Shown here: piece after piece, positions 53,060 to 60,908 of the stretch
How the letters are laid out: each line of letters opens with the position of its first letter
Position numbering within the stretch: position 1 is the stretch's first letter
Source of the DNA: Gemmatimonadaceae bacterium
Lineage (GTDB): Bacteria; Gemmatimonadota; Gemmatimonadetes; Gemmatimonadales; Gemmatimonadaceae
Direction: 5' to 3'
Length of the DNA: 64,000 nucleotides
Assembly: GCA_035533755.1 (NCBI GenBank)
Contig: DATLTC010000089.1
Span: 1 to 64,000 of the forward strand
Notes under the pieces: model-generated
Told to the model about the DNA's origin: nothing
Databases searched by the model: none
The model's input: only the letters and a program-made list of their open reading frames with translations
Translations under genes and position numbers: made by a program

Positions 53060-54169
53060 TCAAGGCTGGCGCGACGTTCGGTCGATCACGCCCAGGATGT
53101 GCCGCGCGATGTTCTCGGCGGCGTGCGGACGCGCGCGGCGGCCGGCGCCGGCGGAGAGCGCCGCGAGTTTGACCGGATCGCCCAGCAGACTGGAGATCAG
53201 CTCGTGCAGCCGCGGGCCGCTGAGCGTTTGCTGCGGGAGGTGGATGGCGGCGCCGGCGTGTTCGAGGGTGGCCGCGTTCGTGGTCTGGTGCTGCGCCGCG
53301 GCCGAGGGCAGCGGCACGAGGATCGCCGGGATCCCCCAGGCGAACAGCTCGCTCGTGGTCATCGAGCCGGCGCGGGCCAGCGCGAGATCGGCGGCCGCAT
53401 AGGCATCGGCGATCGGCGACAGGTATTCGCGCACGCGCACGCGCTCGCTCTCGTAGCCCGCGAACTCGCCGTAGGTGGCCTTCCCGGTCATCCAGATCAC
53501 GTACAGATCGTCGGGCAGCCGGCCATTGATCCAACTGGCCACGGCGCGGTTGATCGCGAGCGCGCCCTGGCTTCCGCCGTAGATCAGCAGCACGTGCCCC
53601 CCCGTGGGCGGGAACCCCCAGTGCTCGCGCGCCTGGGCCCGCGAGGGGCGCTCGGCGTTGGGCGGGTCGATGGGCGCCCCGGTGTCCACGATCACCCGGG
53701 GATCGCGCACCCGGAGAAATCGCGCCGCTTCGGGAAACGTCACGTAGATCTCGGCGCAATCGCGGCTATAGCGCCGCGCGGTGAGCCCGGGAAAGCTGTC
53801 GCCCACCTGCTGGACGATGGGGATCTTCCGCCGTCGCGCGTATTCGAGCATCAGCCCCGACGCGTAGCCGCCCGTGCCCACGACGAGCGCGGGCCGCTCT
53901 TCCTTGACCAGCGCGCGGATGCGGCGCCAGACGGCGACCGCGCTGACCACGGTGCGCCAGTTCTTCCACGGCGAGCGCCGGTGCAGCGGATGCAGATCGA
54001 GCAGCAGGTACGGGAACTCGGCCTTGGGCAGCACCTCGCGCTCGATGCCCCGCTGGGCGCCCACGAAGAACGGCTCGATCCCCGGCCGCTCGCGCACCAG
54101 CGCGCGCGCGATGGCGAGCCCCGGATAGAGGTGCCCGCCCGTGCCGCCGCCCGCGAAGATCACGCGCAT
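53060..54169 (-). CDS. murG: UDP-GlcNAc--lipid I GlcNAc transferase
   Basis: A 369-residue peripheral membrane GT-B glycosyltransferase that makes lipid II. The N-terminal GGGTGGH loop is at 7-13, GGYASG lies near 100, YGGSQGA marks the donor domain, and ARAGSMTTSE and AAQHQTTNA are the C-terminal UDP-GlcNAc contacts. Start at 54169, 5 bases after the ftsW stop. The larger frame above this start is the ftsW shadow. Confidence 0.95.
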   Translation of the reverse strand: MRVIFAGGGTGGHLYPGLAIARALVRERPGIEPFFVGAQRGIEREVLPKAEFPYLLLDLHPLHRRSPWKNWRTVVSAVAVWRRIRALVKEERPALVVGTGGYASGLMLEYARRRKIPIVQQVGDSFPGLTARRYSRDCAEIYVTFPEAARFLRVRDPRVIVDTGAPIDPPNAERPSRAQAREHWGFPPTGGHVLLIYGGSQGALAINRAVASWINGRLPDDLYVIWMTGKATYGEFAGYESERVRVREYLSPIADAYAAADLALARAGSMTTSELFAWGIPAILVPLPSAAAQHQTTNAATLEHAGAAIHLPQQTLSGPRLHELISSLLGDPVKLAALSAGAGRRARPHAAENIARHILGVIDRTSRQP

Positions 54170-54174
54170 GGCGG

Positions 54175-55395
54175 TCAGTCGGCGAGTGGATCGGTGGCGC
54201 CGGCCCCGACCACGCGCTCCTTGGTGCTGCCGATGTTCACCAACACGCCCGTGGTGAACAGCGTGAGCACCAGATTGGAGCGGCCGTACGAGACGAACGG
54301 CAGCGTGAGGCCGGTGGTGGGCAGCAGCCCGACCACCACCCCCACGTGCAGGAGCGCCGTGAGCACGGTGACGAACGTGAGCCCCACGGCCACCAGCTGC
54401 AGGAACGGCGAGCGCGCCTGGCGCGCGATCCGGAACCCGAACAGCGCGAACGCGGCGAACGCGAGCGTGATCGCGGCCAGTCCCAGGAACCCCCATTCCT
54501 CGCCGATGTTGCTGGCGATGAAGTCGCTGTACGGGAACGGCAGGAATCCGTACTGCTGGCGGCCCTCGCCGAATCCCACCCCGAACAGGCGTCCCGATCC
54601 CACCGCCACCAGCGACTGCTGGAGCTGGTAGCTCACCGTGGTCGGGGCCGACCCGGGATCGAAGAAGCTCGTCAGGCGCAGCAGGGCGTACTGCAGCTTC
54701 TCGGCCTCGGTCCACAGGAGCGGCGTGACGATGATGCCCAGCGCCACGAAGTGTCCGATGCGCACGCCGCCGGCGTAGAGGATCACCGCCATCAGCAGCG
54801 TATACAACATGGCCACCGAGAGGTCGGGCTCGAGCGCCGCCAGCACGTCGAGCACGCCGATCACGAGGAGGATCGGCAGCACGCCCTTGGTGAGACGCCG
54901 CAGCTGCTCGCCCTTCTTCACGGTGAGCATCGCCACCCACACGATCACGCCGAACTTGCCCAGCTCCGACGGCTGCAGCGAGGTCCCGAACAGGAAGCGT
55001 TTGGAGCCGTGGACCCGCGGCGCGATGCTCGCCGGCAGGATGAGGCACGCGATCATCGTCGCGATCGTGAGCCACATCAGCGGCCACGCCCATCGTTCCC
55101 ACTTCTGGGCGTCCATCTTGGCGGCGATCGCGAACGCCACCACGCCCACCGCCGCGCCTTCGAGCTGGCGGATGAGGTAGTAGGCGCTGGAGTGATTCTC
55201 GTTCATCGCCACGATCGCGCTGGCGCTGTAGAGCACGGCCAACCCGAACGCCAGCACGGCGGCGGTGATGAACACCAGCGCCTTCGCCTCGGGCTCCATG
55301 CGCCAGCGTTCGCGGACATCGCGGCGCGCGCGCTCGACCGGTCGCGACCCGACGCCCGCGTCGCCCATCGCATCGAATCCGGCGTGCTCCGTCAC
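54175..55395 (-). CDS. ftsW: Septal peptidoglycan polymerase FtsW
   Basis: A 406-residue SEDS membrane protein that polymerises lipid II at the septum with its partner FtsI. About ten hydrophobic helices are visible. Family landmarks: SLQPSELGKFGVIVW, ALEPDLSVAMLY, the long periplasmic loop with YSDFIASNIGEEWGF, and PTTGLTLPFVSYGRSN near the C-terminus. The GTG start is inside the murD stop (GTGA). Confidence 0.95.
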   Translation of the reverse strand: MTEHAGFDAMGDAGVGSRPVERARRDVRERWRMEPEAKALVFITAAVLAFGLAVLYSASAIVAMNENHSSAYYLIRQLEGAAVGVVAFAIAAKMDAQKWERWAWPLMWLTIATMIACLILPASIAPRVHGSKRFLFGTSLQPSELGKFGVIVWVAMLTVKKGEQLRRLTKGVLPILLVIGVLDVLAALEPDLSVAMLYTLLMAVILYAGGVRIGHFVALGIIVTPLLWTEAEKLQYALLRLTSFFDPGSAPTTVSYQLQQSLVAVGSGRLFGVGFGEGRQQYGFLPFPYSDFIASNIGEEWGFLGLAAITLAFAAFALFGFRIARQARSPFLQLVAVGLTFVTVLTALLHVGVVVGLLPTTGLTLPFVSYGRSNLVLTLFTTGVLVNIGSTKERVVGAGATDPLAD

Positions 55396-56786
55396 GGCGC
55401 CACCGCCAGACGCTTGAACTCGGCGCCGCGCTGCTCGTAGTTCGCGAACATGTCGTAGCTCGAGCACGCGGGCGACAGCAGCACCACGTCGCCCGGGGCG
55501 GCGGCGCCGCGGGCCTGGGCCACGACGTCGGCGAACGACGCTCCCGCCGGCACCCGCGTCACCGGCACCAGCGCCTGCAGGTCCTGCACGATCAGCGGCG
55601 CCGCCTCGCCGTACGCGATCACGCGCTTCACCGTCCGCCGGAGTTCGTCGGCCAGCGCCGTGTACGGCTCGCCCTTGTGGCGGCCGCCCAGCAGCAGCAC
55701 GGTGGGGCGCGTCATGCCGCGCAGCGCGACGAGCGTGGACATCACGTTCGTGGACTTGGAGTCGTTGATCCACGCCACGCCGCCCGACGTCCCCGCCGGC
55801 TCGATGCGGTGCTCGAGCGGCCGGAACTCCCGCAGGCCGGCGGCCAGCTGCGCCACCGCCTGTCGCGTGCGGTGCGCGGGATCGGCGAGCATCACCGCCA
55901 GCGCCGCGCTCAATGCGTTCGCCACGTTGTGGTCGCCCATCAACGGCAGCTCGCGGCGCAGGATCAGCGGCTCGCCCAGCACCACCAGCCGCTCGCCCGC
56001 GCGGTCGTAATAGGCATCGGCCCGCTGCGCCACCGAGAAGTCGGCGTGCACGCCCGCCACGTCGCGCACCAGCGCCTGGCAAGCCTCGTCGTCGCGGTTG
56101 GTCACCCACGTCGCCGCCGCCGTCGCGTTCCGGAACAGCAGGGCCTTGTCGCCGTAGTACGCGTCCACGCTCGCGTAGCGGTCGAGGTGGTTGGCCGAGA
56201 GGTTGGTGAGGATCCCCACCTCGGGCGCGATGCCCGGCGTGTCGTGCAACTGGAACGACGACACCTCGAGCGCCACCCACGGCGCCGGATCGGGCGAGGC
56301 CGCGAGTTCGGTGAGCGGCCGGCCGATGTTGCCGGCCGCTTCGGCGCGCAGCCCGAGCGCGCGCAGCAGGTGCGCCGTGAGCGCCGTGGTCGTCGTCTTG
56401 CCGTTGGTGCCGGTCACCGCGATGTACCGCAACGCCGGCAGGAACCGCAGCCCGATCTCGATCTCGCTCACCACCGGCACCCCGCGGGCGCGGGCGGCCG
56501 CCAGGGGCGGCGCCTCGGGCGGCACGCCCGGGCTCGCCACCACCAGCGATGCGCGCGCCACGCGCTCCAGATCGTGGCGCCCGAGGTCCACCTGGACGCC
56601 GTCGGCGCGCAGCGCAGTGGCCGCCGCTTCGAGCGCCGGCGACGAGCCGGCGTCCGACGCGTAGACGCGAGCGCCGGCGCGCGCCAGCAGCACGCCCACC
56701 GCGCGGCCGCTGCGCGCCAGTCCCACCACGGCGACCTCGCCGTCGAGCCACCCCAGCGCCATCGCCGGCTCCGAGACGCGGATCAT
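55392..56786 (-). CDS. murD: UDP-MurNAc-L-Ala--D-glutamate ligase
   Basis: A 464-residue Mur ligase adding D-Glu to UDP-MurNAc-L-Ala. The first domain has VVGLARSGRAVGVLLA and SPGVPPEAP, the ATP loop is GTNGKTTTT (126-134), NLSANHLDRY lies in the central domain, and WINDSKSTNV and LLGGRHKGEPY are MurD-specific. It starts 7 bases after mraY. Confidence 0.95.
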   Translation of the reverse strand: MIRVSEPAMALGWLDGEVAVVGLARSGRAVGVLLARAGARVYASDAGSSPALEAAATALRADGVQVDLGRHDLERVARASLVVASPGVPPEAPPLAAARARGVPVVSEIEIGLRFLPALRYIAVTGTNGKTTTTALTAHLLRALGLRAEAAGNIGRPLTELAASPDPAPWVALEVSSFQLHDTPGIAPEVGILTNLSANHLDRYASVDAYYGDKALLFRNATAAATWVTNRDDEACQALVRDVAGVHADFSVAQRADAYYDRAGERLVVLGEPLILRRELPLMGDHNVANALSAALAVMLADPAHRTRQAVAQLAAGLREFRPLEHRIEPAGTSGGVAWINDSKSTNVMSTLVALRGMTRPTVLLLGGRHKGEPYTALADELRRTVKRVIAYGEAAPLIVQDLQALVPVTRVPAGASFADVVAQARGAAAPGDVVLLSPACSSYDMFANYEQRGAEFKRLAVAP

Positions 56787-56793
56787 CGCGCGT

Positions 56794-57939
56794 TCACCGA
56801 ACCTTGAGCGTGGCCAGCGCGAGAAACGCGCAGAGCAGTCCCAGGATCCAGAACCGCACCACGACCTGCGTCTCCGGCCACCCCTTCATTTCGAAATGGT
56901 GATGGATGGGCGCGCGCAGGAAGACGCGGTGCGCCTTGGCGTACTCGATGCCGTACCGCCGCCGGCGGTACTTGAACACGGCGCGCTGCATCATCACCGA
57001 CAGCGTCTCGCACATGAACACTCCACCCACGAATACGAGCAGGAACTCGGACTTGAGCAGGATCGCCACCGCGCCCAGCCCGCCGCCCAGCGCCAGCGAA
57101 CCGGTGTCGCCCATGAAGATCTCGGCGGGGTGCGTGTTGAACCAGAGGAAACCCATCAGCGCGCCCACCACGGCCGTGCAGAAGACGGTCAGTTCCCCGG
57201 AATCGCGCAGGTAGAACACCCCCAGATAATGGCTCGTGTCCACGCGTCCGATCACGTAGGCGAACACGGCGAAGGTGGCGAACGCGATCGCCCCCAGCCC
57301 CGCCGCCAGCCCGTCCAGCCCGTCGGTGAGGTTCACCGCGTTGCTCACCCCGGTGAGCACGAACGTCGTGAACAGCACGTATACCCAGGCGAACGCCGCC
57401 GAGATCGGCACCACCAGCAGATACTTGAAGAACGGCAGCGTGGTGGACGCGCCCGGCAGATCGGGCGCCAGCGGATACTGCCACACGTACCATCCGAGCA
57501 GCAGCCCGATCGTCACCTGCCCCGCCAGCTTGTAGCGCTCCACGAGCCCTTCGTTCTTCCGGCCGGCGCGCTTCTGCCGCAGCTTGAGCACGTCGTCCAC
57601 GAGCCCGATCGTTCCCATGCTGGCGGTGACCGCCAGCGCCAGCCAGATGTAGCGGCTGCCCAACCGCGCCCAGAGCATTGTGGACGCGATCGTCGCGAAC
57701 AGGATGATCAGCCCCCCCATCGTGGGCGTGTCTCCCTTGCCCACGTGCGTGTCGGGCGTCCCGTCTCTCACGCCCTGCGTCACGGCGCCGCCGCGCAGCC
57801 GGCGGATGATCACCGGCCCGGCGATGAACGCCAGCACCAGCGCGGTCACCGCCGCGCCGGCCGCCCGGAAGGTGATGTAGGTGAACAGGTTCAGGACCTT
57901 GAACTGCCTGACCAGCGGGACCAGAAAATGATAGAGCAC
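56794..57939 (-). CDS. mraY: Phospho-MurNAc-pentapeptide translocase
   Basis: A 381-residue integral membrane enzyme forming lipid I from UDP-MurNAc-pentapeptide and undecaprenyl phosphate. About ten hydrophobic helices; the catalytic and Mg-binding motifs are DTHVGKGDTPTMGG, GLVDDVLK, NLTDGLDGLAAG and the late HHHFEMKGWPE. Preceded by a 102-base gap from murF that holds a four-unit octamer repeat, so an internal terminator or promoter is possible. Confidence 0.96.
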   Translation of the reverse strand: MLYHFLVPLVRQFKVLNLFTYITFRAAGAAVTALVLAFIAGPVIIRRLRGGAVTQGVRDGTPDTHVGKGDTPTMGGLIILFATIASTMLWARLGSRYIWLALAVTASMGTIGLVDDVLKLRQKRAGRKNEGLVERYKLAGQVTIGLLLGWYVWQYPLAPDLPGASTTLPFFKYLLVVPISAAFAWVYVLFTTFVLTGVSNAVNLTDGLDGLAAGLGAIAFATFAVFAYVIGRVDTSHYLGVFYLRDSGELTVFCTAVVGALMGFLWFNTHPAEIFMGDTGSLALGGGLGAVAILLKSEFLLVFVGGVFMCETLSVMMQRAVFKYRRRRYGIEYAKAHRVFLRAPIHHHFEMKGWPETQVVVRFWILGLLCAFLALATLKVR

Positions 57940-58014
57940 GGATGCTTGGGCAAACGGTGAGAGAATGAGGCGGTGAGACCATGAGCAACACGCAGCGCGA
58001 CAGTGAGTCCGGAC

Positions 58015-58046
58015 GTCCTACCGCCCTACCGCCCTACCGTCCTACC
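58015..58046 (-). repeat. Four tandem octamers at the murF end
   Basis: Four consecutive 8-base units on the plus strand: GTCCTACC, GCCCTACC, GCCCTACC, GTCCTACC. On the minus strand, in the sense of murF, they read GGTAGGAC, GGTAGGGC, GGTAGGGC, GGTAGGAC, and the first TAG is the murF stop (58042-58044). The same octamer family lies at the ends of ogt and ftsA. Confidence 0.75.
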
Positions 58047-59445
58047 GGCTTTCCGCACCGGCCCACTGCGCCACGACCGGCACCAGTCGCTCCAACCGCA
58101 CGCCGCGCGAGCCCTTGAGCAGGATCGCCGCGTTGGGTTCGAGTCGAGGCGCGAGCGCCGACCATGCCGACGCCGCGTCCGGCGCAGTGATGACGCGCGA
58201 GACCGGCGCTCCGGCACGACCGAATGCGTCCGCGAACTCGCCGATCCCCACCAGGAGTTCCACCGGCGAAGCCAGCGCGGCCCGCGCCACGGCGTCGTGC
58301 ACCCGCGCCGAATGCCCGCCCATCTCGAGCATCGACCCCAGCACGGCCACCCGCTGGCGCCCCTCCCCCGCCTGCGCCAGCAGTTGCAGCGCGGCGAGCG
58401 TGGACTCCGGGTTGGCGTTGTAGGCGTCGTTGATCAGGAGCGCCGCCCCCACCGCGTCCACGGCGCCGCGCATCGCCGGCATCTCGGCCATCGCCATGCC
58501 CCGGGCCGCGTCGTCCATCGACACCCCGCACGCATCGGCCACCGCGAGGGCGAGCATCGCGTTGCGCAGGGTGTGCGCCCCACGCGCCGGCGGGCGAACC
58601 TCCACCCCGGCCACCCACAGCACGCCCTGCCCGCCGGCCTCCACGAGCCACCGCTCCGGCTTGAACTCGCCGGCGTCCAGTCCCGCCGTCAGCACGCGGC
58701 CGGCGCGGCCCGCCGCCGCCGCGGCCACCTCGGGCTGCGAGGCCGGCACCACCGCCAATCGCACGCCGTCGCAGGCCGACAGCTCCTCGCGCATCACGCC
58801 GGCCAGATCGCCCAACCCCTCCAGGTGCTCCTCGCCGATCGACGTCACCACCACGATGTCGGGCTCGGCCGCCGCCCGGAGCGCCGCGATCTCGCCCGGC
58901 TGGTTGGTCCCCATCTCCACCACCGCGATGTCCGCGTGGTCGGGAATGGCCAGCAGCGTGAGCGGCACGCCCACGAGGTTGTTGAAGTTGGCCGCCGAGG
59001 CGTGCACTTCGAGTCGCGCCCCCAGCGCGGCCCGCAGCAGCTCCTTGGTGGTCGTCTTGCCGTTCGATCCGACCACCGCCACCACGGGGCCGTTCCACAC
59101 GCGTCGCCGGAAGCGCCCCAGAGCGGCCAACGCGCGCCCCGTGTGCGCCACCACGTACACCGGCACCCCGAGGTTCGCCGCGCGCTCGGGACGCGAGACG
59201 ACGACGCCGCCCGCCCCCGCCGCCACCGCCTGGGCCAGAAAATCGTGCGCGTCGAAGCGTTCGCCCGACAGCGCCACGAACAGATCCCCGCGCTGAACGG
59301 TTCGCGTGTCGGTCCACACTCGGCCGAACGCTCCGTTGCCGCGCGGCCCGACGCCCAGCGCCCGGGCCACGCGGTCCCGCGTCCAGAAGACCGGCGCCGA
59401 CGCCGGCGGCTCCCGCCGCTCCGGAGCGCGCACATCGATACTCAT
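58042..59445 (-). CDS. murF: UDP-MurNAc-tripeptide--D-Ala-D-Ala ligase
   Basis: A 467-residue Mur ligase completing the pentapeptide precursor. DTRTVQRGDLFVAL begins the first domain, the ATP loop GSNGKTTTK is at 126-134, and EMGTNQPGEI and NDAYNANPES are MurF-specific. The ATG overlaps the murE stop (ATGA). The gene stops in the first unit of an octamer array. No ddl gene lies in the cluster to supply D-Ala-D-Ala. Confidence 0.95.
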   Translation of the reverse strand: MSIDVRAPERREPPASAPVFWTRDRVARALGVGPRGNGAFGRVWTDTRTVQRGDLFVALSGERFDAHDFLAQAVAAGAGGVVVSRPERAANLGVPVYVVAHTGRALAALGRFRRRVWNGPVVAVVGSNGKTTTKELLRAALGARLEVHASAANFNNLVGVPLTLLAIPDHADIAVVEMGTNQPGEIAALRAAAEPDIVVVTSIGEEHLEGLGDLAGVMREELSACDGVRLAVVPASQPEVAAAAAGRAGRVLTAGLDAGEFKPERWLVEAGGQGVLWVAGVEVRPPARGAHTLRNAMLALAVADACGVSMDDAARGMAMAEMPAMRGAVDAVGAALLINDAYNANPESTLAALQLLAQAGEGRQRVAVLGSMLEMGGHSARVHDAVARAALASPVELLVGIGEFADAFGRAGAPVSRVITAPDAASAWSALAPRLEPNAAILLKGSRGVRLERLVPVVAQWAGAESR

Positions 59446-60908
59446 ACCGCCCGATCCAGTACGTCGTGCACGATCTGCTTCTCGTCGAATGGAACGTTCG
59501 TGGTGCCGATCACCTGATACGTCTCGTGCCCCTTGCCGGCGAGGAGCACCAGATCGTCGGGCGCGGCCAGCTCCAACGCGCGCGCGATCGCGTCCCGGCG
59601 GTCGGCCATGCGAAGGTAATCGGTGCGCGCGATGCCGGCCACGACGTCGTCGATGATCTTCTCGGGATCCTCGGTGCGCGGATTGTCGCTGGTGACCACC
59701 ACCACGTCGGCCTTGTCGGCGGCCACCGCACCCATGAGCGGACGCTTGCCGCGGTCGCGGTCGCCGCCCGCCCCGAACACGCAGATCAGCCGGCCGCGCG
59801 TGAACGGGCGGAGAGCATCCAGCGCCCGGGCGAGCGCGTCCGGCGTGTGGGCGTAGTCGCGCAACACCGCCGGCCGTTCCGCGATCCGCTCCAGACGGCC
59901 CGGCACCTGCGGCAGCGACGCGAGCCGCTCGGCGATGGCGGCCGGCGCGTGCCCCATCCCCCACGCCGCGGTGGCCGCGCCGAGCGCGTTGGAGATGTTG
60001 AAATCCCCGATCAGCGGAAGCAGGAGGCGATGACGTTCTCCGCCCATGACGAGCGTCCACGCGCTACCCGACGGTCCCAGCACCACCTCCTCGGCGCGCA
60101 CCTCGGCCTCGGGCGATGCGACGCCGAACCGGAGACGCCGCCCCACCGCCGGCAACGCCCGCCACGCCGGATCGTCGGCGTTTACCGCCACCGTGCCGCC
60201 GGACACCAACTGCTCCAGCAGACGCGCCTTGGCGCGGAAGTACGCGTCCATCGTCTGATGGTAGTCCAGATGATCGCGCGTGAGATTGGTGAACACCGCC
60301 GCGGCGAACGCCACGCCTTCGGCGCGCCGCTGATCCAGCGCGTGCGACGACATCTCCATCGCCACCGTGCGCCCGCCCGCGTCGACGAGCGCGCGGAACA
60401 CCCGCTGCAGCTCCACCGGCCCCGGCGTCGTCAGCCCCGATCCGCCCGGCAGCACCGCGCCCTCACTGCCCACGAGCACGCCGAGCGTTCCGATCGACGC
60501 GCTCCGCGCCGCCGGCTCGTCGAGCAGGTGGCGCAGCATGTTCACCGTGGTCGTCTTGCCGTTGGTGCCCGTCACGCCCAGCACCTGCAGCGACCGCGCC
60601 GGCCATCCGTACGCCGCCGCCGCCGCCACGGCGGTGGCTCGCCGTCCTTCGCGCACGACGATCGCCGGCAGCGCGGTGCGCGCCGCGTCTTCGACGATCG
60701 CCGCCGCGGCGCCCGCCGCCGCCGCCGCCCCCAGGAAGTCGTGCCCGTCGCGCAGCGACCCGCGCACCGCCACGAACAGTCCGCCGGCGCGCACCATGCG
60801 GCTGTCGTCGCCGATGCCGGTGACCGTGGGCGGCAGCGCGCCCCGCGTCTCCAGCAGCAGCCCCGCCGCGCGCAGCGCGCCCACGATCTCACGCGTCTCG
60901 ATGGCCAT
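59442..60908 (-). CDS. murE: UDP-MurNAc-L-Ala-D-Glu--meso-diaminopimelate ligase
   Basis: A 488-residue Mur ligase adding the third amino acid of the stem peptide. The ATP loop is GTNGKTTT (114-121). The amino-acid selector DNPR at 408-411 is the meso-diaminopimelate type (lysine enzymes carry a different tetrapeptide), so the wall is probably mDAP-linked. The ATG shares its A with the ftsI stop (TGATG), which fixes the start against a longer frame. Confidence 0.95.
   Translation of the reverse strand: MAIETREIVGALRAAGLLLETRGALPPTVTGIGDDSRMVRAGGLFVAVRGSLRDGHDFLGAAAAAGAAAAIVEDAARTALPAIVVREGRRATAVAAAAAYGWPARSLQVLGVTGTNGKTTTVNMLRHLLDEPAARSASIGTLGVLVGSEGAVLPGGSGLTTPGPVELQRVFRALVDAGGRTVAMEMSSHALDQRRAEGVAFAAAVFTNLTRDHLDYHQTMDAYFRAKARLLEQLVSGGTVAVNADDPAWRALPAVGRRLRFGVASPEAEVRAEEVVLGPSGSAWTLVMGGERHRLLLPLIGDFNISNALGAATAAWGMGHAPAAIAERLASLPQVPGRLERIAERPAVLRDYAHTPDALARALDALRPFTRGRLICVFGAGGDRDRGKRPLMGAVAADKADVVVVTSDNPRTEDPEKIIDDVVAGIARTDYLRMADRRDAIARALELAAPDDLVLLAGKGHETYQVIGTTNVPFDEKQIVHDVLDRAV

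Noticed and set aside
58015-58046. The GTCCTACC octamer run as a CRISPR-like or satellite array
   Set aside because: Four abutting 8-base units with no spacers; treated as a 3'-end repeat instead.
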